A DNA stretch of 64,000 nt from Stutzerimonas zhaodongensis (GTDB lineage Bacteria > Pseudomonadota > Gammaproteobacteria > Pseudomonadales > Pseudomonadaceae). The position numbers and the translations under genes are program-made. Below, piece by piece: positions 1 through 8,286 of this stretch. The stretch covers positions 248,001-312,000 of the forward strand of contig NZ_RFFM01000002.1 in assembly GCF_003696365.1 (NCBI RefSeq). The letters run 5' to 3'. Position 1 is the stretch's first letter; each line of letters starts with the position of its first letter. The notes below the pieces were generated by a model. That model was not told the DNA's origin and did no database searches. It was given only the letters and a program-made list of their open reading frames with translations.

Positions 1-2
1 TC

Positions 3-1196
3 GCCCGGGCATCGCGGGCCGTTGTCATCGCAGAAGGCATAGAGCTGAGCGAAGAGCTCGAGATTCTCTCGGACATGGGTGTCGATCTCGTCCAAGGGTA
101 TCTGCTGGGGAGGCCTGCAGAACAAGCGGACCTGGATGCGACCGTTCTGTTGCCGGACGCCGGTACTCGTGAAGATGCACTCAACGATGATCAGCCCGGC
201 TTGTCCGCACTGGTTTTGCGACAATCCGCTGTCCTTAGCTCGCACCCGGCAGGTGAGGTATTGACGATGTTTCGGCAACAGCCATCGCTGAACTCAGTCG
301 CGGTGCTTGACGAAACGAATGTGCCGGTCGGCATCGTTCACAGAAATCTTTTGTCAGAAGCGCTGCTCAAACCCTTTGCGACCGATCTGCTCACACGAAA
401 ACCAATCGCCAAGCTGATGACTGACGATTTCCTCGCCGTTGAACTTGGGCATTCTCTGCAGCAGGTCAGCCGGCTGCTAACCAGCCGTGCGCGACAGCGC
501 ATTGATGAAGAGTTCGTCATCACAGTCAACGGCGGTTACCACGGGCTCGGGCGCGTGATCGACGTACTTAAGCTGATTACGGAAATGAAAGTGCGTCAGG
601 CGCAGCATGCCAACCCTCTTACACTGTTGCCAGGTAACGTTCCGATTCAACAGTGCCTGACGCTGCTACTGCGGCATCGCCGCGAAGCGGTGATCTGCTA
701 TGTGGACATCGATAACTTCAAGCCCTTCAACGACCTTTACGGTTATGCGAAGGGCGATGAGATTCTGTTATGCCTCGCCCAATGCCTGAATGAACTGATC
801 GACTCTGGTTCAGATTTTGTCGGCCACATCGGGGGCGACGACTTCATGCTGGTAATCGATTCGAGAGATTGGGCTTCAAGAATCGAACAGCTATTCGAGG
901 CCTTTGAATTACGCTGCAGGCGGTTTTACCGCAGCGAACACCTGGCTGAGGGCTGCTTCATCGCCGAAGCTCGCCAAGGAGGGTCGCAACGTTACCCTTT
1001 GCTTTCTCTGTCCGTCGGCGCCGTTCCGCTGAAGCCCAACGCCAGCGATGAACTGGATGCGTCGCTGCTAGCCAGCCTTGCATCGGAAGCTAAACGCCAG
1101 GCCAAGCAGGCACCGGGATACAGTCTGCACGTAGTGGACCCCGAACTGCATATCACCGATGGTCACAACCCCAACTTGGCGGCACTGGCCTTGTAA
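3..1196 (+). CDS. EAL-CBS-GGDEF cyclic-di-GMP signalling protein (5' truncated by window)
   Basis: The reading frame is open to the left edge, so the N-terminus and most of the EAL domain lie outside the window; 397 residues are visible. The first ~35 residues are the end of an EAL phosphodiesterase domain (AEGIE then MGVDLVQGYLLGRP). A CBS pair follows at about residues 65-195, then a C-terminal GGDEF domain with DIDNFKPFND and, at residues 277-281, GGDDF. The Glu-to-Asp change departs from canonical GG(D/E)EF, and no RxxD inhibitory site is visible upstream of it. The domain order is reversed relative to the common GGDEF-EAL layout. Likely role: c-di-GMP turnover or sensing gated by a nucleotide-binding CBS pair. 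The 3' end overlaps the convergent Sel1 gene by 34 bp. Confidence 0.9.
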   Translation, partial: ARASRAVVIAEGIELSEELEILSDMGVDLVQGYLLGRPAEQADLDATVLLPDAGTREDALNDDQPGLSALVLRQSAVLSSHPAGEVLTMFRQQPSLNSVAVLDETNVPVGIVHRNLLSEALLKPFATDLLTRKPIAKLMTDDFLAVELGHSLQQVSRLLTSRARQRIDEEFVITVNGGYHGLGRVIDVLKLITEMKVRQAQHANPLTLLPGNVPIQQCLTLLLRHRREAVICYVDIDNFKPFNDLYGYAKGDEILLCLAQCLNELIDSGSDFVGHIGGDDFMLVIDSRDWASRIEQLFEAFELRCRRFYRSEHLAEGCFIAEARQGGSQRYPLLSLSVGAVPLKPNASDELDASLLASLASEAKRQAKQAPGYSLHVVDPELHITDGHNPNLAALAL

Positions 1197-1630
1197 TGCT
1201 CCGCCTTTTGAGTGTCTCGCTCGAGCCCATGGCCGCCTGCCAGATATAGCTGAGCCAGTCGGGTAGCTGCGAGCGGGTGCCCCGCCTCGACCGCTCGCGA
1301 CCACCAATGGGCGGCCTTAGCGCCGTCTGGCCCGTGTGTGGCATCTTCGCTCAGGCTAATCACACCCATCTGGTAGGCGGCCTTTGCATCACCTTTCTCG
1401 GCAGCTAAACGTAGCAGTCGAATTCCCTCCTGCCGTGCGCCGTAGCCCTGACCACGGAAAAGCAGAATATGGCCGTAGAAGCTCTGCGCCTTGGTATCGC
1501 CAATAGCCGCCATCCGCGAAAACTGCCCTTCAATCCAGCGCCACACTCTGGGATGTTGAACGGCCCAACGAGCACTCATCAATTTGCGGGCGACCATGTA
1601 ACCAACGCGCGCCCGGAATTTATGCAGCAT
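1163..1630 (-). CDS. Sel1-repeat (TPR-like) protein
   Basis: 155 residues with two to three Sel1-type helical repeats at about residues 45-150 (GIRLLRLAAEKGDAKAAYQMG and AAHWWSRAVEAGHPLAATRLA are typical units). Such repeats form protein-interaction scaffolds; the partner is unknown. There is no clear signal peptide. The ATG overlaps the stop of the upstream gene as TGATG (1628-1632), implying translational coupling with that gene and with the XRE regulator further upstream. The C-terminus overlaps the convergent GGDEF gene. Confidence 0.8.
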   Translation of the reverse strand: MLHKFRARVGYMVARKLMSARWAVQHPRVWRWIEGQFSRMAAIGDTKAQSFYGHILLFRGQGYGARQEGIRLLRLAAEKGDAKAAYQMGVISLSEDATHGPDGAKAAHWWSRAVEAGHPLAATRLAQLYLAGGHGLERDTQKAEHYKASAAKLGL

Positions 1631-2025
1631 CAGGGCATCTCCGGATAATCAAATTCAAATACGCGGGCTACTTCACCTGCGTGCCACGACGCAGCGGCAG
1701 CACCATCCGCAGGACCGGAGAAGCGCCCCAAACGCGTTGCACATTCGAAGAATCCGGTTTTGGGCAATCTGCTCGCGCCTTGACTGATCACTAATGCACT
1801 GCGCAACGGCCGATCAGCACGCGCATCGAGGGCAGCCAAATACTCCAGGGCAGCAGTAAGGGTCTGCATCGCAGGAACCGGCAACTCAAGGCGCTCTATC
1901 AGAGCGCGATAGGTAACCAGGTGATGCTGACGTCGGGCGTCGGACAATTCGTTCAGCAGTGCCAGCCAATGCTGCTTGCTGATACGTACTGACGGAGCGC
2001 TATCGTTCACGCTTGCTGCTCCCAT
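1630..2025 (-). CDS. conserved hypothetical protein
   Basis: 131 residues, soluble, with no motif I recognise. The N-terminal half is helical (LALLNELSDARRQHH then YRALIERLELPVP), and the middle has an ALEYLAALDARA segment followed by RPLRSALVIS. It overlaps the upstream XRE gene by 19 bp and is coupled to the Sel1 gene by a TGATG junction, so the three probably form one transcript. Function unknown; the helical N-terminus and RPLRSALVIS segment may suggest a small regulatory or adaptor protein, but that is a guess. Confidence 0.7.
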   Translation of the reverse strand: MGAASVNDSAPSVRISKQHWLALLNELSDARRQHHLVTYRALIERLELPVPAMQTLTAALEYLAALDARADRPLRSALVISQGASRLPKTGFFECATRLGRFSGPADGAAAASWHAGEVARVFEFDYPEMP

Positions 2026-2330
2026 CCGTCGATCTCCAGCGCTCGGGCCAACGCGCGGCGTATTGGTTCTCCGGGGTCGCGCTCGCCGCTTTCGATGAGA
2101 TTCAGATACACCGGACTTATGCCGGCAGAACGCGCTAGTGCGTCTTGACTCATGCCCTTGGCCTCTCTGATGACAGCAAGGTCATCGAATCGAGGGAGCG
2201 TGGCAGGTGAATAAACCGCCGCGGGTACGGCTGTGCTCGGGCCTTGAGCGCCTACCAGCTTTTGATATTCGTCCCAAGGCAGAACAGCGTACTCAGGCAC
2301 GCCGTCACGCATGATGATCTGAACGCTCAT
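2007..2330 (-). CDS. XRE-family helix-turn-helix regulator
   Basis: 107 residues. The C-terminal half (about 48-103) is an XRE/Cro-type HTH: DLAVIREAKGMSQDALARSA, then GISPVYLNLIESGERDP. The N-terminus (VQIIMRDGVPEYAVLPWDEY) resembles the short beta-rich leader found in some antitoxin-like regulators. It is the first gene of a three-gene overlapping unit and may regulate it. No obvious toxin partner is adjacent, so a toxin-antitoxin role is not supported. Confidence 0.85.
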   Translation of the reverse strand: MSVQIIMRDGVPEYAVLPWDEYQKLVGAQGPSTAVPAAVYSPATLPRFDDLAVIREAKGMSQDALARSAGISPVYLNLIESGERDPGEPIRRALARALEIDGWEQQA

Positions 2331-2466
2331 CCGCTACCTCGCTGATTGTTTCCGTAAATGAAATCGGATGTTAACAGCGTGAGAGCGATTTTTTGGTGGA
2401 CGAAAGCCCACTAAAGCGTGAAAGGCATGGCGCTTTCGATAAACGATTGGAGATTGGCCACTGGTC

Positions 2467-2928
2467 CTAGACGCCTCGAGCTCCGCCGACGTCATCAGCC
2501 ATGGGTTCGCCAGGTGCAGGCAGTCGATCAATTTCAGCTAATACATCGGCAGGTTGGCGTCCTTTCCACGTCCGAAATGCTTGCAGTTCATCGGCCCATT
2601 TGCGCATCACCCAGGCCAGGACGGCAAGATCGTCAACGAAGCCCAGCCCAGGTATCCAGTCTGGTATGGCGTCCAAGGGCGATAGAAAATAAAGCAGACC
2701 CGCGACTACGGCGACCAAAGCGGGCTTACTGATAGCCCTGTACTCACCCCGCCACCACGCGACGCACAGCGCCTGCAGCAAACTTAGGTCTTCACGCAAC
2801 CCTTTGATCAGCCCGCCTTTGGCGGAACGCTTGCGCGCAACGGCCAAAAGCACGACAGGTAGTCTTCCACGAGCCAGTACACGCTGAGCGAGCGGTAGAT
2901 ATTTCAGGAATTTCCAAGGTGCCTTCAT
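2467..2928 (-). CDS. YkvA/DUF1232 family membrane protein
   Basis: 153 residues. A hydrophobic segment and the family signature, YFLSPLDAIPDWIPGLGFVD then DLAVLAWVM, lie at about residues 79-108, as in YkvA (DUF1232) proteins. The N-terminus is basic (ARKRSAKGG). The role of the family is not established; a membrane-associated protein is likely. The upstream region is unusual: a head-to-head pair of perfect DnaA boxes lies about 42 bp before the start codon. Confidence 0.85.
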   Translation of the reverse strand: MKAPWKFLKYLPLAQRVLARGRLPVVLLAVARKRSAKGGLIKGLREDLSLLQALCVAWWRGEYRAISKPALVAVVAGLLYFLSPLDAIPDWIPGLGFVDDLAVLAWVMRKWADELQAFRTWKGRQPADVLAEIDRLPAPGEPMADDVGGARGV

Positions 2929-2970
2929 GGTTGACTCCCCTCAAAGCCGCGCCACGTAAGCGCATTGATA

Positions 2971-2993
2971 TTATCCACAGATCCTGTGGATAA
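2971..2993. promoter_or_regulatory. inverted pair of consensus DnaA boxes
   Basis: TTATCCACA at 2971-2979 faces its exact complement TGTGGATAA at 2985-2993, giving 10-bp palindromic arms around a 3-bp centre. Both match the high-affinity DnaA box TTATNCACA. The pair lies about 42 bp upstream of the YkvA-type gene. It could be a DnaA-controlled promoter or part of a DnaA-titration or origin-like site. Confidence 0.6.
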
Positions 2994-3164
2994 CCTTGTG
3001 AACACATTCTGGATGACCTTCCAAAACGCCCAAACGACGCGGGTTACATACAGATCGACGAGTTTTTGTTCACCCAATAAAAATCTTTAGAAAACAGTAA
3101 CTTATAATTGTCGAGAGTTTTTTATAAGACCACACAGCTTATTCGGAGATGTCAGCTTGATGAA

Positions 3165-3173
3165 TGTGCATAA
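3165..3173 (-). promoter_or_regulatory. third DnaA-box match
   Basis: TGTGCATAA, the complement of TTATGCACA, fits the TTATNCACA consensus. It lies about 170 bp from the paired boxes, across the AT-rich stretch. Confidence 0.45.
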
Positions 3174-3338
3174 CCGCCACATGTCAACGTATTTCTAAGT
3201 CGAATTTGGCTTTAAACCGTACATCGGTCAGCGTTGCTGCATTCTAAAGAAGACAGAGCTTCAGCAATGTCGTTCCGATTGAACAAATATCGGTACGAGC
3301 CAGCCGTAGCAAAAAAAATCCATTGGGTTGATAGAAGC

Positions 3339-3369
3339 AAAAAAAACCGGTCAAAAGACCGGTTTTTTT
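3339..3369. terminator. bidirectional intrinsic terminator
   Basis: An A-run, then CCGGTC, an AAAA loop, GACCGG and a T-run form a short hairpin with U-tracts in both orientations. It lies 17 bp past the stop of the ComEA-like gene, which it should terminate. Confidence 0.85.
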
Positions 3370-3385
3370 CTTTGAATACAGCCGA

Positions 3386-3700
3386 TCAATTAAGGCTGAG
3401 TTTGGCCCTGTTCTTTTCCAGCGTTGCAGCGCCGATCCCCTTAACTTCAAGCAGCTCGTCAATCGAAGTAAACGGACCGTGAGCTTCACGATACTGAACG
3501 ATGGCTTTCGCTTTGGTTTCGCCGATACCCTTCAGCTCGCGGGTCAGGGTTTCGACGTCGGCGGTATTCAAATTGACTGGGGCAGCTTGAACAACGGCTG
3601 CTGAAGCGGGGGCTACGGGTTCGGTTTTAGCTGCATAGCTGCTTACTGCGAAGCCGGTAAGCAATGCGAATACCGATGCCGATAGGAAAGTCCTAATCAT
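3386..3700 (-). CDS. ComEA-like helix-hairpin-helix exported protein
   Basis: 104 residues. A signal peptide (about 1-23, ending SSYAA) is followed by a short Ala/Pro/Val linker and a tandem helix-hairpin-helix domain at about residues 42-104 ([43 protein letters not shown]). This is the ComEA fold that binds double-stranded DNA in the periplasm, in competence or in uncharacterised roles. No other competence gene is adjacent. It is a single-gene unit ending in a strong terminator. Confidence 0.85.
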   Translation of the reverse strand: MIRTFLSASVFALLTGFAVSSYAAKTEPVAPASAAVVQAAPVNLNTADVETLTRELKGIGETKAKAIVQYREAHGPFTSIDELLEVKGIGAATLEKNRAKLSLN

Positions 3701-3835
3701 TTTTCATGTCCTTATGAGTGTGGTTTTACGGCGCGGTACTCCATGCGCCGCAACACCACTCTAATCAGGAACATCGGCATGTCAAACTGAGCAGGCGATT
3801 CTGTGATCGATGCCTCTTACAACGTGCAGGTACGA

Positions 3836-5074
3836 CTAGCGCATGATGTTGAACAGGCTCAACCCTGCAATCTTCACGTAGCTCTGTTGTGCAGCCTCGA
3901 GAACGACCGTTTGCATGGATAAGCGAGACAGCGCTTCGGCGTAGTCCAACTCTCGCAGCTCCGCCTGAACGCCCTTGTTGACCAAGGCGACATCTTCGTT
4001 ATCGGTTTGGGTAGTCTCGATCACATTCAAGCGTGCGCCGATATTGCCCCGCGCCTGATCGACACTGACCATGCCGTGGTCAAGGTTTGTCAAAGCCACT
4101 GCAACGGCGTCACGCACTCCGTTATTGCCTGTAGCGGGGTTTTCCAAGGATTTGCGGAGACTGGAAATGGTATCCAGAATGCCCTGCTTCTCCATCCCGT
4201 TTCGGTTAACGGTGAATGTTTCAGTTCCGCTCGGCACACCGTCTACATGGATCGTCATCCCACGAAAGACAAGCTTGTCGCTCGACTTGTCATCCTCATC
4301 CAATCGTCCAGCACTCAAAACGGTGCTGCCGCCCACTTCATAGATTTCATATTTCTTGGGGTCAGCTGGGTCTGCGAAGCGAACTTCGATGCCCCCGGCA
4401 GGAAAATCGAAAGCAGCGAATGCCACCTCATCATTAACCAGGGGAGCCGACAACCGCACCGCTGGCGCAACGATCGTGTCTGCCGCCGGGCTCATCGACA
4501 AGCGCCCTGCGTTGGTCACGGACTGGAACACGGACTTGCCGTTGTCGCTGATAGCAATATTCAACGAGCTGGCGACCTGGAGTTTTCTTTGGCCTTCGTC
4601 ACCCTGATAGCTGTAGCTGCCATCGGGGCCGCGGACGAAAGGTTGGGTTTTGCCCTGAAACCCTGAAAATAAATACTCACCGCGTGCATTACGCGTATTC
4701 ATCAACGATAGCAGTTCATCCTCTCGCTCGCCCAACTCCGCGGCGATGGCCTTGCGATCCTGGGGATCCAGCCCGCCGTTACCTGCCTGCACCGCGAGTT
4801 CGCGGACACGCTGAAGCACGGTATTCACCGAATTGAGCGTTACTTCCTCCTGGGTCAGGCTGTTCTTTGCCGCCGTGAGGTTCGAGTTGTACTGACTCAG
4901 TACGTTCTGTTGCTGCTCCAGCTGTAACAGACGCACCGATGCTACCGGATCATCAGCCGGCGTCAGGATCCGATTGCCTGTGCTGATCTGCTCTTGTGTC
5001 CGCGTGGCATTGGCATAGTTTCGCTGTATGCCGTTGACGCCATTATTGAACGCCTGCAAGGTCGAGATGCGCAT
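3836..5074 (-). CDS. flgL: flagellar hook-filament junction protein FlgL (HAP3)
   Basis: 412 residues. The N-terminus (MRISTLQAFNNGVNGIQRNY) and C-terminus (ALSRLSMQTVVLEAAQQSYV) are the flagellin-like coiled-coil regions of FlgL. The internal region (IGARLNVIETTQTDNEDVAL) is also typical. It is exported by the flagellar type III system and joins hook to filament after FlgK. It is the last gene of flgFGHIJKL, 11 bp after flgK. No clear terminator follows. Confidence 0.95.
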   Translation of the reverse strand: MRISTLQAFNNGVNGIQRNYANATRTQEQISTGNRILTPADDPVASVRLLQLEQQQNVLSQYNSNLTAAKNSLTQEEVTLNSVNTVLQRVRELAVQAGNGGLDPQDRKAIAAELGEREDELLSLMNTRNARGEYLFSGFQGKTQPFVRGPDGSYSYQGDEGQRKLQVASSLNIAISDNGKSVFQSVTNAGRLSMSPAADTIVAPAVRLSAPLVNDEVAFAAFDFPAGGIEVRFADPADPKKYEIYEVGGSTVLSAGRLDEDDKSSDKLVFRGMTIHVDGVPSGTETFTVNRNGMEKQGILDTISSLRKSLENPATGNNGVRDAVAVALTNLDHGMVSVDQARGNIGARLNVIETTQTDNEDVALVNKGVQAELRELDYAEALSRLSMQTVVLEAAQQSYVKIAGLSLFNIMR

Positions 5075-5085
5075 GGTCGGGCCCG

Positions 5086-7074
5086 TTACCTAAAGGTACT
5101 AATCAATGTATCGAACATGGAGCGGGCAACTTGAATGATTTGAGCGGACGCATTGTAGTACTGCTCGAATTTGATCAAGTTGGCGGCCTCTTCATCGAGG
5201 TTCACTGCCGAAAGTGAATCTCGGTTGTCGGTAGCCTGCTTGAGAATCGCTCCGGTGGCATCGCTGTCCATCCGCGCCTGGGCCGTGAGGGTTCCGACCC
5301 GCTCAACCAGCTCGCCGTAGCCATCAGTGAAGCTCTTACCTGAGCCAGGCACAGCGCCATCAACCCCGATTGTCTGTTTTGTCTGAAGATTGACCATCTT
5401 CAACGCGTTGCGGTTATCCGAGACGCCATTCTGATTGAATCCAATCGTGAAGGTGTCACCTTGCTGTGGCCGGCCGCTGACCGTGAATTTGAAACTGTGG
5501 CCATCGATCGTGACAGACAATTCATTGGTCTGCCCTGGGGTGAACTCGGCAGGGCTTAGCTGAGTGACTCCAGCACCCGTGATGGATGGCGGACTGCCGC
5601 TGTTGTAGGTCAATGTAATGTCGGCGGAAAGAGCAGTCTTGAGCGTGCCGATATTCACAGCGCCAGTGGTTTCCGGCTGGCTGATGACGCCGTTGCCGAT
5701 ATTCTGCAGATTGCTCTGCGCTCTCACAGGAGCAGCGAATGCAAGTTGATCCGCCTGGTCGAGCACGGTTTTGATGTCGGTTGCACCACGCCTGGTTGGC
5801 TGCAGCGAAAACTTGTCACCCGCATTCGGCGTGCCGCTGATAGCCACCGTGAATCCCTGATCCTTGCCAGCATTATCGGCAAAGCTGAGGTAGGCCGGTG
5901 GACCAGCATTGGTACTTACAGTGATGCTGGCGTTGTCGCTCAAACGCCTGGCGGAATAGTTCGAACCATCGAATTCCATGCGATAGTCGCTGATCGTCAG
6001 GTTGCCGGTATCGGTGATGCGGAGCGAAGCATCGGCTGCTGAAGTGTTTCCGCGGAACGGCGTTGCTCGCAAGCCCATGAGCGATGCAGCGTTGTAATCG
6101 CCGAACAGAGCTTCGCCAACCTGCCCCTTTAGGTCCAGTCCTTGCGTCTGCTGCGAATTGATCTGATCACTGACCGCAAGTGCTAACCGGCCAAGCGAAT
6201 TCATCGTCGAATCCAGAACCTCTTCGCGATAGCGGATCAACCCACCCAACTCGCCCCCGGTGATCTGCGAAGTGATCCCTTGCCTGGAGTTGCCACTGAC
6301 GAACTGGATCTCGTGACGATTAGGGTCGCTTTGCCCCGGAACGACCTCAAGACGGCTGACGGTGCTGCCCACCACCAGAGGCTGACCGGTACCGACTGAG
6401 ACGTTGAAGCTGTTGTCGTCCTGCGGCGTCACGGTGACGCCAATATAGGTCGACAGCTGGCGCACCGCCTCGTCACGCTTGTCGAGCAAGTCATTGGGCT
6501 GCTTGCCGTTGGCAGAGGCAATAGCGATCGCCTGATTGAGGCTGCCAATGGTCCCAGCAAGCCGATTGACCTGATCGGTCACCGCTGACATCTGCTTGTT
6601 GGTGAAGTTGTTCTGCTCGGTCAGGCGATCCGATACCGTATTGAACCGCCGGGCTAGCCCTTCCGCCTCGGCCAGCACCAGTTGCCGCGCCGGGATGTTA
6701 GCCGGATCTTCAGCAGCAGTCTGAAACGCAGAGAAGAACTTCTGCAGCGACGGCGTGATACCCGTTGTGCTGCCTGCCAGCAGAGAATCGAGCTGATCGA
6801 TCTGGCTCTTATACGCTTCGACGTCGCTGCTCAGCGACGTGCTGCTGCGCAGCTGGCTGGTTAGGAATTCACTGTAGGTCCGGCGGATTTCCACCAGTGT
6901 CGTACCTGACCCCACATAGCCAGCGCCGCTGAACTGAGGTACGCGGGTAGCCTGGGAGGCATCCTGGCGACTATAACCCGGCGTGTTGACGTTGCTGATG
7001 TTGTGGCCGGTGATAGACAACTGGCTCTTGCTGGCGCTCAGGCCGGAAAGGCCAATGTTCAGTAGGTCAGCCAT
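5086..7074 (-). CDS. flgK: flagellar hook-associated protein FlgK (HAP1)
   Basis: 662 residues. The N-terminal rod/hook signature (LLNIGLSGLSASKSQLSITG, then NISNVNTPGYSRQ) and a C-terminal helix (EEAANLIKFEQYYNASAQII) define FlgK. The large central region (about 300-560) is the variable surface-exposed part. It forms the first hook-filament junction ring. The gene starts 2 bp after the flgJ stop, so the two are probably co-translated. Confidence 0.96.
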   Translation of the reverse strand: MADLLNIGLSGLSASKSQLSITGHNISNVNTPGYSRQDASQATRVPQFSGAGYVGSGTTLVEIRRTYSEFLTSQLRSSTSLSSDVEAYKSQIDQLDSLLAGSTTGITPSLQKFFSAFQTAAEDPANIPARQLVLAEAEGLARRFNTVSDRLTEQNNFTNKQMSAVTDQVNRLAGTIGSLNQAIAIASANGKQPNDLLDKRDEAVRQLSTYIGVTVTPQDDNSFNVSVGTGQPLVVGSTVSRLEVVPGQSDPNRHEIQFVSGNSRQGITSQITGGELGGLIRYREEVLDSTMNSLGRLALAVSDQINSQQTQGLDLKGQVGEALFGDYNAASLMGLRATPFRGNTSAADASLRITDTGNLTISDYRMEFDGSNYSARRLSDNASITVSTNAGPPAYLSFADNAGKDQGFTVAISGTPNAGDKFSLQPTRRGATDIKTVLDQADQLAFAAPVRAQSNLQNIGNGVISQPETTGAVNIGTLKTALSADITLTYNSGSPPSITGAGVTQLSPAEFTPGQTNELSVTIDGHSFKFTVSGRPQQGDTFTIGFNQNGVSDNRNALKMVNLQTKQTIGVDGAVPGSGKSFTDGYGELVERVGTLTAQARMDSDATGAILKQATDNRDSLSAVNLDEEAANLIKFEQYYNASAQIIQVARSMFDTLISTFR

Positions 7075-7076
7075 GA

Positions 7077-8276
7077 TTAACCCCTAGTCCGCATTGCGGG
7101 CGACGTGCTGGCGTCGGCAATAGTCTGATAGGTCTGCACTTTGCGAGCGATCTGGTTGATCTTGTTCGCATACTGCGGATCGGTCGCATAACCGGCCCGC
7201 TGCAGTTCCTTGACGAAACGCTCGGAGTCGCCGGATACGCTGGCCACCTGGATCGCAGGCTTATAGCGCTCGTTGTTCTCCAGCAGCCGAACGTAATCGT
7301 TGAAGCTTTGCTCGAACGAGTCATAAGCCCGGAAGCCGGCTACCTGCTTGGTGGCTTTGCCGTTCACGTATTCGGTCGTGGTGACTTTCGCCGACTCGCC
7401 GCTCCAGCCATTCGCCTTGATACCGAACAGGTTGTGGCTGTTGCTGCCGTCCTTCTGCTTGATCATCGATTTGCCCCAGCCAGTCTCCAGCGCAGCCTGA
7501 GCCACCAGGAAACGCGGCTCCACACCAAGCCGCTTCGCGGCCTTCTCGGCCATGGGCAGCATGGTTGCGATGAACTCTGCAGGAGAACTGAAGCCTGTCT
7601 TGCTGGGCGCACTCGGTGTGCTCGCCTCAACGCCATTGATGGTCAGAGGTGCGTCCTTCGGTGCGGCGAACGCAGTCGCCGGCTTCCAGTCGACGTTGAC
7701 CAGCGGCTGAGTCACTCCGGCCTGAGCGGGTTGCTCGACCTGAGGGCTCGTAGCCGCCACGTCTGTCTGCACGCGCTCGGCCAGGCGCCCCGGCAGCGCC
7801 AGACGACGCTGATTGAGCAGTTGGGAATCATTGCGAGCCGGATCTACCTTGGCCAGCGTGGTGTTGGCGTTAGGGTTGCTCGACCACTTGGCGCCTTCGG
7901 TCTGCGCGACCTGAGCAAACGGGTTGGGCTTCTCCTCAGGCTTCTGATCTTTGCTCAACTGGCGGATCAGCACATCGGCCAGGCCGATACCGCCGCCCTC
8001 CTTGGACAAGGTGACTGAAAGCTGCTGGTCGTGCATGTCCTGATATTGCTTGCTGGCCTGGCTGTTGAGTGGATTGTCTTGGGACATGACCTCAGTGGCC
8101 GAACGCATCGACTTGAGCATCTCGTTCATGAACAGGGATTCGAATTCCTGAGCGACCTTGCGCACGTTCTCAGCGCCGTCACGGTCCTTGCCAACCTTGA
8201 GCTGGTTCAGCCGATTCAGGTCGGAGTAACTGCCGCTATCAGGGGTACGACGACCCAGTCCCAGACGATTTTCCAT
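7077..8276 (-). CDS. flgJ: flagellar rod assembly protein / peptidoglycan hydrolase FlgJ
   Basis: 399 residues in two parts. The N-terminal rod-capping domain is about 35-105 (VAQEFESLFMNEMLKSMRSA). A variable linker of about 120 residues follows, then a C-terminal glucosaminidase-type domain at about 230-390 with catalytic Glu in AALETGWGKS and NLFGIKA. It opens peptidoglycan so that the rod can cross it. Second domain and length match the gammaproteobacterial bifunctional form. Confidence 0.95.
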   Translation of the reverse strand: MENRLGLGRRTPDSGSYSDLNRLNQLKVGKDRDGAENVRKVAQEFESLFMNEMLKSMRSATEVMSQDNPLNSQASKQYQDMHDQQLSVTLSKEGGGIGLADVLIRQLSKDQKPEEKPNPFAQVAQTEGAKWSSNPNANTTLAKVDPARNDSQLLNQRRLALPGRLAERVQTDVAATSPQVEQPAQAGVTQPLVNVDWKPATAFAAPKDAPLTINGVEASTPSAPSKTGFSSPAEFIATMLPMAEKAAKRLGVEPRFLVAQAALETGWGKSMIKQKDGSNSHNLFGIKANGWSGESAKVTTTEYVNGKATKQVAGFRAYDSFEQSFNDYVRLLENNERYKPAIQVASVSGDSERFVKELQRAGYATDPQYANKINQIARKVQTYQTIADASTSPAMRTRG

Positions 8277-8286
8277 GTCCCGTTCC

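Larger units (their letters stand above)
2929..3338. other. AT-rich intergenic region with DnaA boxes
   Basis: No convincing gene is seen. The segment separates the YkvA gene from the ComEA-like gene. About 3051-3140 is strikingly AT-rich for this GC-rich sequence. It is flanked by a head-to-head DnaA-box pair on the left and a third TTATNCACA-type box on the right. Short open frames here have no ribosome-binding site and run through the terminator. Confidence 0.6.

Noticed and set aside
3234..3482. 82-codon plus-strand frame across the ComEA terminator
   Set aside because: It runs through a strong intrinsic terminator into the antisense of the ComEA-like gene.
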